Source: Myxococcota bacterium (GTDB lineage Bacteria > Myxococcota_A > Polyangia > HGW-17). Taken from it: 5,555 nucleotides of DNA. Each line of letters starts with the position of its first letter. The stretch's first letter is position 1. A program made the position numbers and the translations under genes. The stretch lies in contig JAHJLU010000599.1 of NCBI GenBank assembly GCA_018821745.1, positions 1 to 5,555 on the forward strand, given 5' to 3'. Of the stretch, positions 5,393 to 5,555 are shown piece by piece. The notes beneath the pieces are model-generated. The model did no database searches. It was not told where the DNA came from and saw nothing but the letters and a program-made list of their open reading frames with translations.

Positions 5393-5555
5393 ATGAAAAT
5401 TTTTCTGCTTGCCCTAGTATTCGTCTCGTTGGTCTCCTGTGACGAGAGCATCAACTCCCAGGACTCCTGCGGGGATAGTATTATCGATATCGGGGAGGAG
5501 TGCGACGGTTTGACCACCAATGATTACTGTCACTCCCTGGGATATTACGGAGGGA
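5393..5555 (+). CDS. Putative lipoprotein with cysteine-rich CGD..GEECDG motif (3' end outside window)
   Basis: The frame is open to the right edge, so only the first 54 residues are seen. The ATG at 5393 has AGAGAGGG about ten bases upstream. An in-frame ATG at 5348 would add 15 residues, including KKHKR, but has no clear ribosome binding site. The first 16 residues form a lipoprotein signal peptide: MK, a hydrophobic core, then the lipobox LVSC with Cys16 as the likely lipidated residue. Asp at +2 is the inner-membrane retention signal in E. coli, though this rule may not hold in other groups. After a short linker comes CGDSIIDIGEECDG, then a Cys and SLGYYGG. This is the start of the cysteine-rich repeat known from secreted and surface proteins of myxobacteria and related deltaproteobacteria. 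The function is unknown; a surface or envelope structural or adhesive role is a guess. Being followed by more such repeats would be typical. Confidence 0.75.
   Translation, partial: MKIFLLALVFVSLVSCDESINSQDSCGDSIIDIGEECDGLTTNDYCHSLGYYGG

Noticed and set aside
1..5555. tRNA, rRNA, CRISPR arrays and riboswitches
   Set aside because: No cloverleaf with a TTCGA-type loop, no regular spaced repeats, no rRNA-like stretches and no recognised riboswitch core were seen on either strand.

Overview
The window reads as a chromosomal segment of a Gram-negative bacterium, most likely a deltaproteobacterial-type lineage (Myxococcota, Bradymonadota or Desulfobacterota-like). The grounds are an outer-membrane barrel-like protein, a -24/-12 (sigma-54) promoter, a lipoprotein signal peptide, and a cysteine-rich CGD...GEECDG...SLGY.GG motif that is common in secreted proteins of those groups. 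The taxonomic placement is an inference from these motifs only.

Layout: (1) 1-876, + strand: the 3' part of an unrecognised gene whose product looks like an outer-membrane beta-barrel and ends in an aromatic residue. (2) 877-1280: an AT-rich spacer with a possible terminator and, at its right end, a good sigma-54-type promoter match. (3) 1281-1760, + strand: a small exported, extremely basic protein of unknown function. (4) 1761-2125: a non-coding block with homopolymer runs, GC-rich hairpins, direct repeats and a possible pair of inverted termini. (5) 2126-3535, - strand, and 3720-5036, + strand: two divergently transcribed type I glutamine synthetases separated by a 184-bp control region. 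(6) 5037-5392: a spacer with no convincing gene. (7) 5393 to the right edge: the start of a lipoprotein with the cysteine-rich motif.

The centre of interest is the glutamine synthetase pair. Both keep all the catalytic residues I could check, so both should make glutamine from glutamate, ammonium and ATP. They belong to different architectures. The + strand enzyme (438 aa) is alpha-like and keeps the arginine that mediates feedback inhibition in Bacillus. The - strand enzyme (469 aa) matches the enterobacterial beta type in length, but has phenylalanine exactly where the adenylylated tyrosine of E. coli GlnA lies. Classical GlnE control of that enzyme is therefore unlikely. The shared spacer has a sigma-70-like promoter for the + gene overlapped by two copies of a TCCGGGAAA motif 22 bp apart, which looks like an operator.

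The second point of interest is the sigma-54-linked gene at 1281, encoding a secreted protein with about 36 Lys/Arg against 3 acidic residues after signal removal. Sigma-54 often serves nitrogen control, but no sigma-54 motif was found in front of either glutamine synthetase, so a shared regulon is only a possibility.
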